Below, one piece after another: positions 42,772 through 42,887 of a stretch of DNA of 42,887 bases. The position numbers and the translations under genes are program-made. The notes below the pieces were generated by a model that was not told where the DNA came from, searched no databases, and saw only the letters and a program-made list of their open reading frames with translations. Source of the DNA: Halpernia sp048269545 (GTDB lineage Bacteria; Bacteroidota; Bacteroidia; Flavobacteriales; Weeksellaceae); contig NZ_JBLXIJ010000012.1 of assembly GCF_048269545.1 (NCBI RefSeq), forward strand, positions 1-42,887, given 5' to 3'. Numbering within the stretch: position 1 is the stretch's first letter; every line of letters begins with the position of its first letter.

Positions 42772-42797
42772 TGACAGTTTGTCTGTTGGTATTTTTG
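42772..42797 (+). promoter_or_regulatory. Promoter with GACA/TGTC operator-like repeat for a gene beyond the window
   Basis: GACA-GTT-TGTC (42773-42783) is an inverted repeat 6 bases before TATTTTTG (42790-42797), a perfect TAnnTTTG box. The layout places the repeat between the expected -33 and -7 elements, where a repressor or special sigma factor could act. No start codon with a long frame follows inside the window. Confidence 0.4.
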
Positions 42798-42887
42798 TGG
42801 ATTACATTATTCAAAATCTAAATACTTAAAATTATTTTAATCAAAACTTTATGAAATTTAATTGAAGTATTAATTAAAATCTTATTT

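Overview
The window looks like chromosomal DNA from an AT-rich member of the Bacteroidetes, class Flavobacteriia. A Chryseobacterium-like Weeksellaceae genome is my best guess, from memory of family members rather than any search. The evidence is the Bacteroidetes-type Rhs protein with a DUF6443-like N-terminus, a DUF6266-like protein, many secreted proteins whose signal peptides end just before Gln, repeated TAnnTTTG promoter boxes in place of sigma70 boxes, and little Shine-Dalgarno sequence. I recognised no tRNA, rRNA, transposase, integrase or CRISPR array.

Region 1 (1-8601, all minus strand) is the most interesting part. It is a polymorphic-toxin locus built on one complete Rhs/YD-repeat gene. 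Reading in the direction of transcription: full-length Rhs with a C-terminal GIY-YIG-like nuclease tip (8601-5038); a cytoplasmic Imm26-like immunity candidate; a start-less displaced Rhs tip carrying a metzincin motif (HExxHxxGxxH); a secreted immunity candidate; a second displaced tip with an HExxH motif; a second secreted immunity candidate; a terminator hairpin; and a third displaced Rhs fragment whose tip lies beyond the left edge. The three fragments break the Rhs core at three different places, and each keeps the conserved DNA just before the variable tip. That conserved DNA is what recombination would need to swap tips onto the full-length gene.

Region 2 (8602-10179) is mostly non-coding: a 7-bp tandem repeat, an 11-bp helically phased repeat, and a DUF6266-like gene whose expected ATG reads ATA, followed by a clear terminator.

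Region 3 (10180-42887) is housekeeping and conserved accessory genes. It holds tatC, an M1 peptidase, a sugar O-acetyltransferase, a dacB-histidine kinase pair, a YflT-like stress protein, rel, nhaA, a YihY/BrkB protein, rlmH, a PAP2 phosphatase, tatA, an MFS exporter, a TIGR02757 protein, rnz, a RdgB-type pyrophosphatase, a CPBP protease, prfC, a DUF2891 protein, an EamA transporter, a parE-membrane protein-parC-rhomboid cluster, an FMN reductase, ychF and an M14 carboxypeptidase. Likely operons are tatC-M1-acetyltransferase, dacB-kinase, tatA-PAP2, rnz-TIGR02757 and parE-to-rhomboid.
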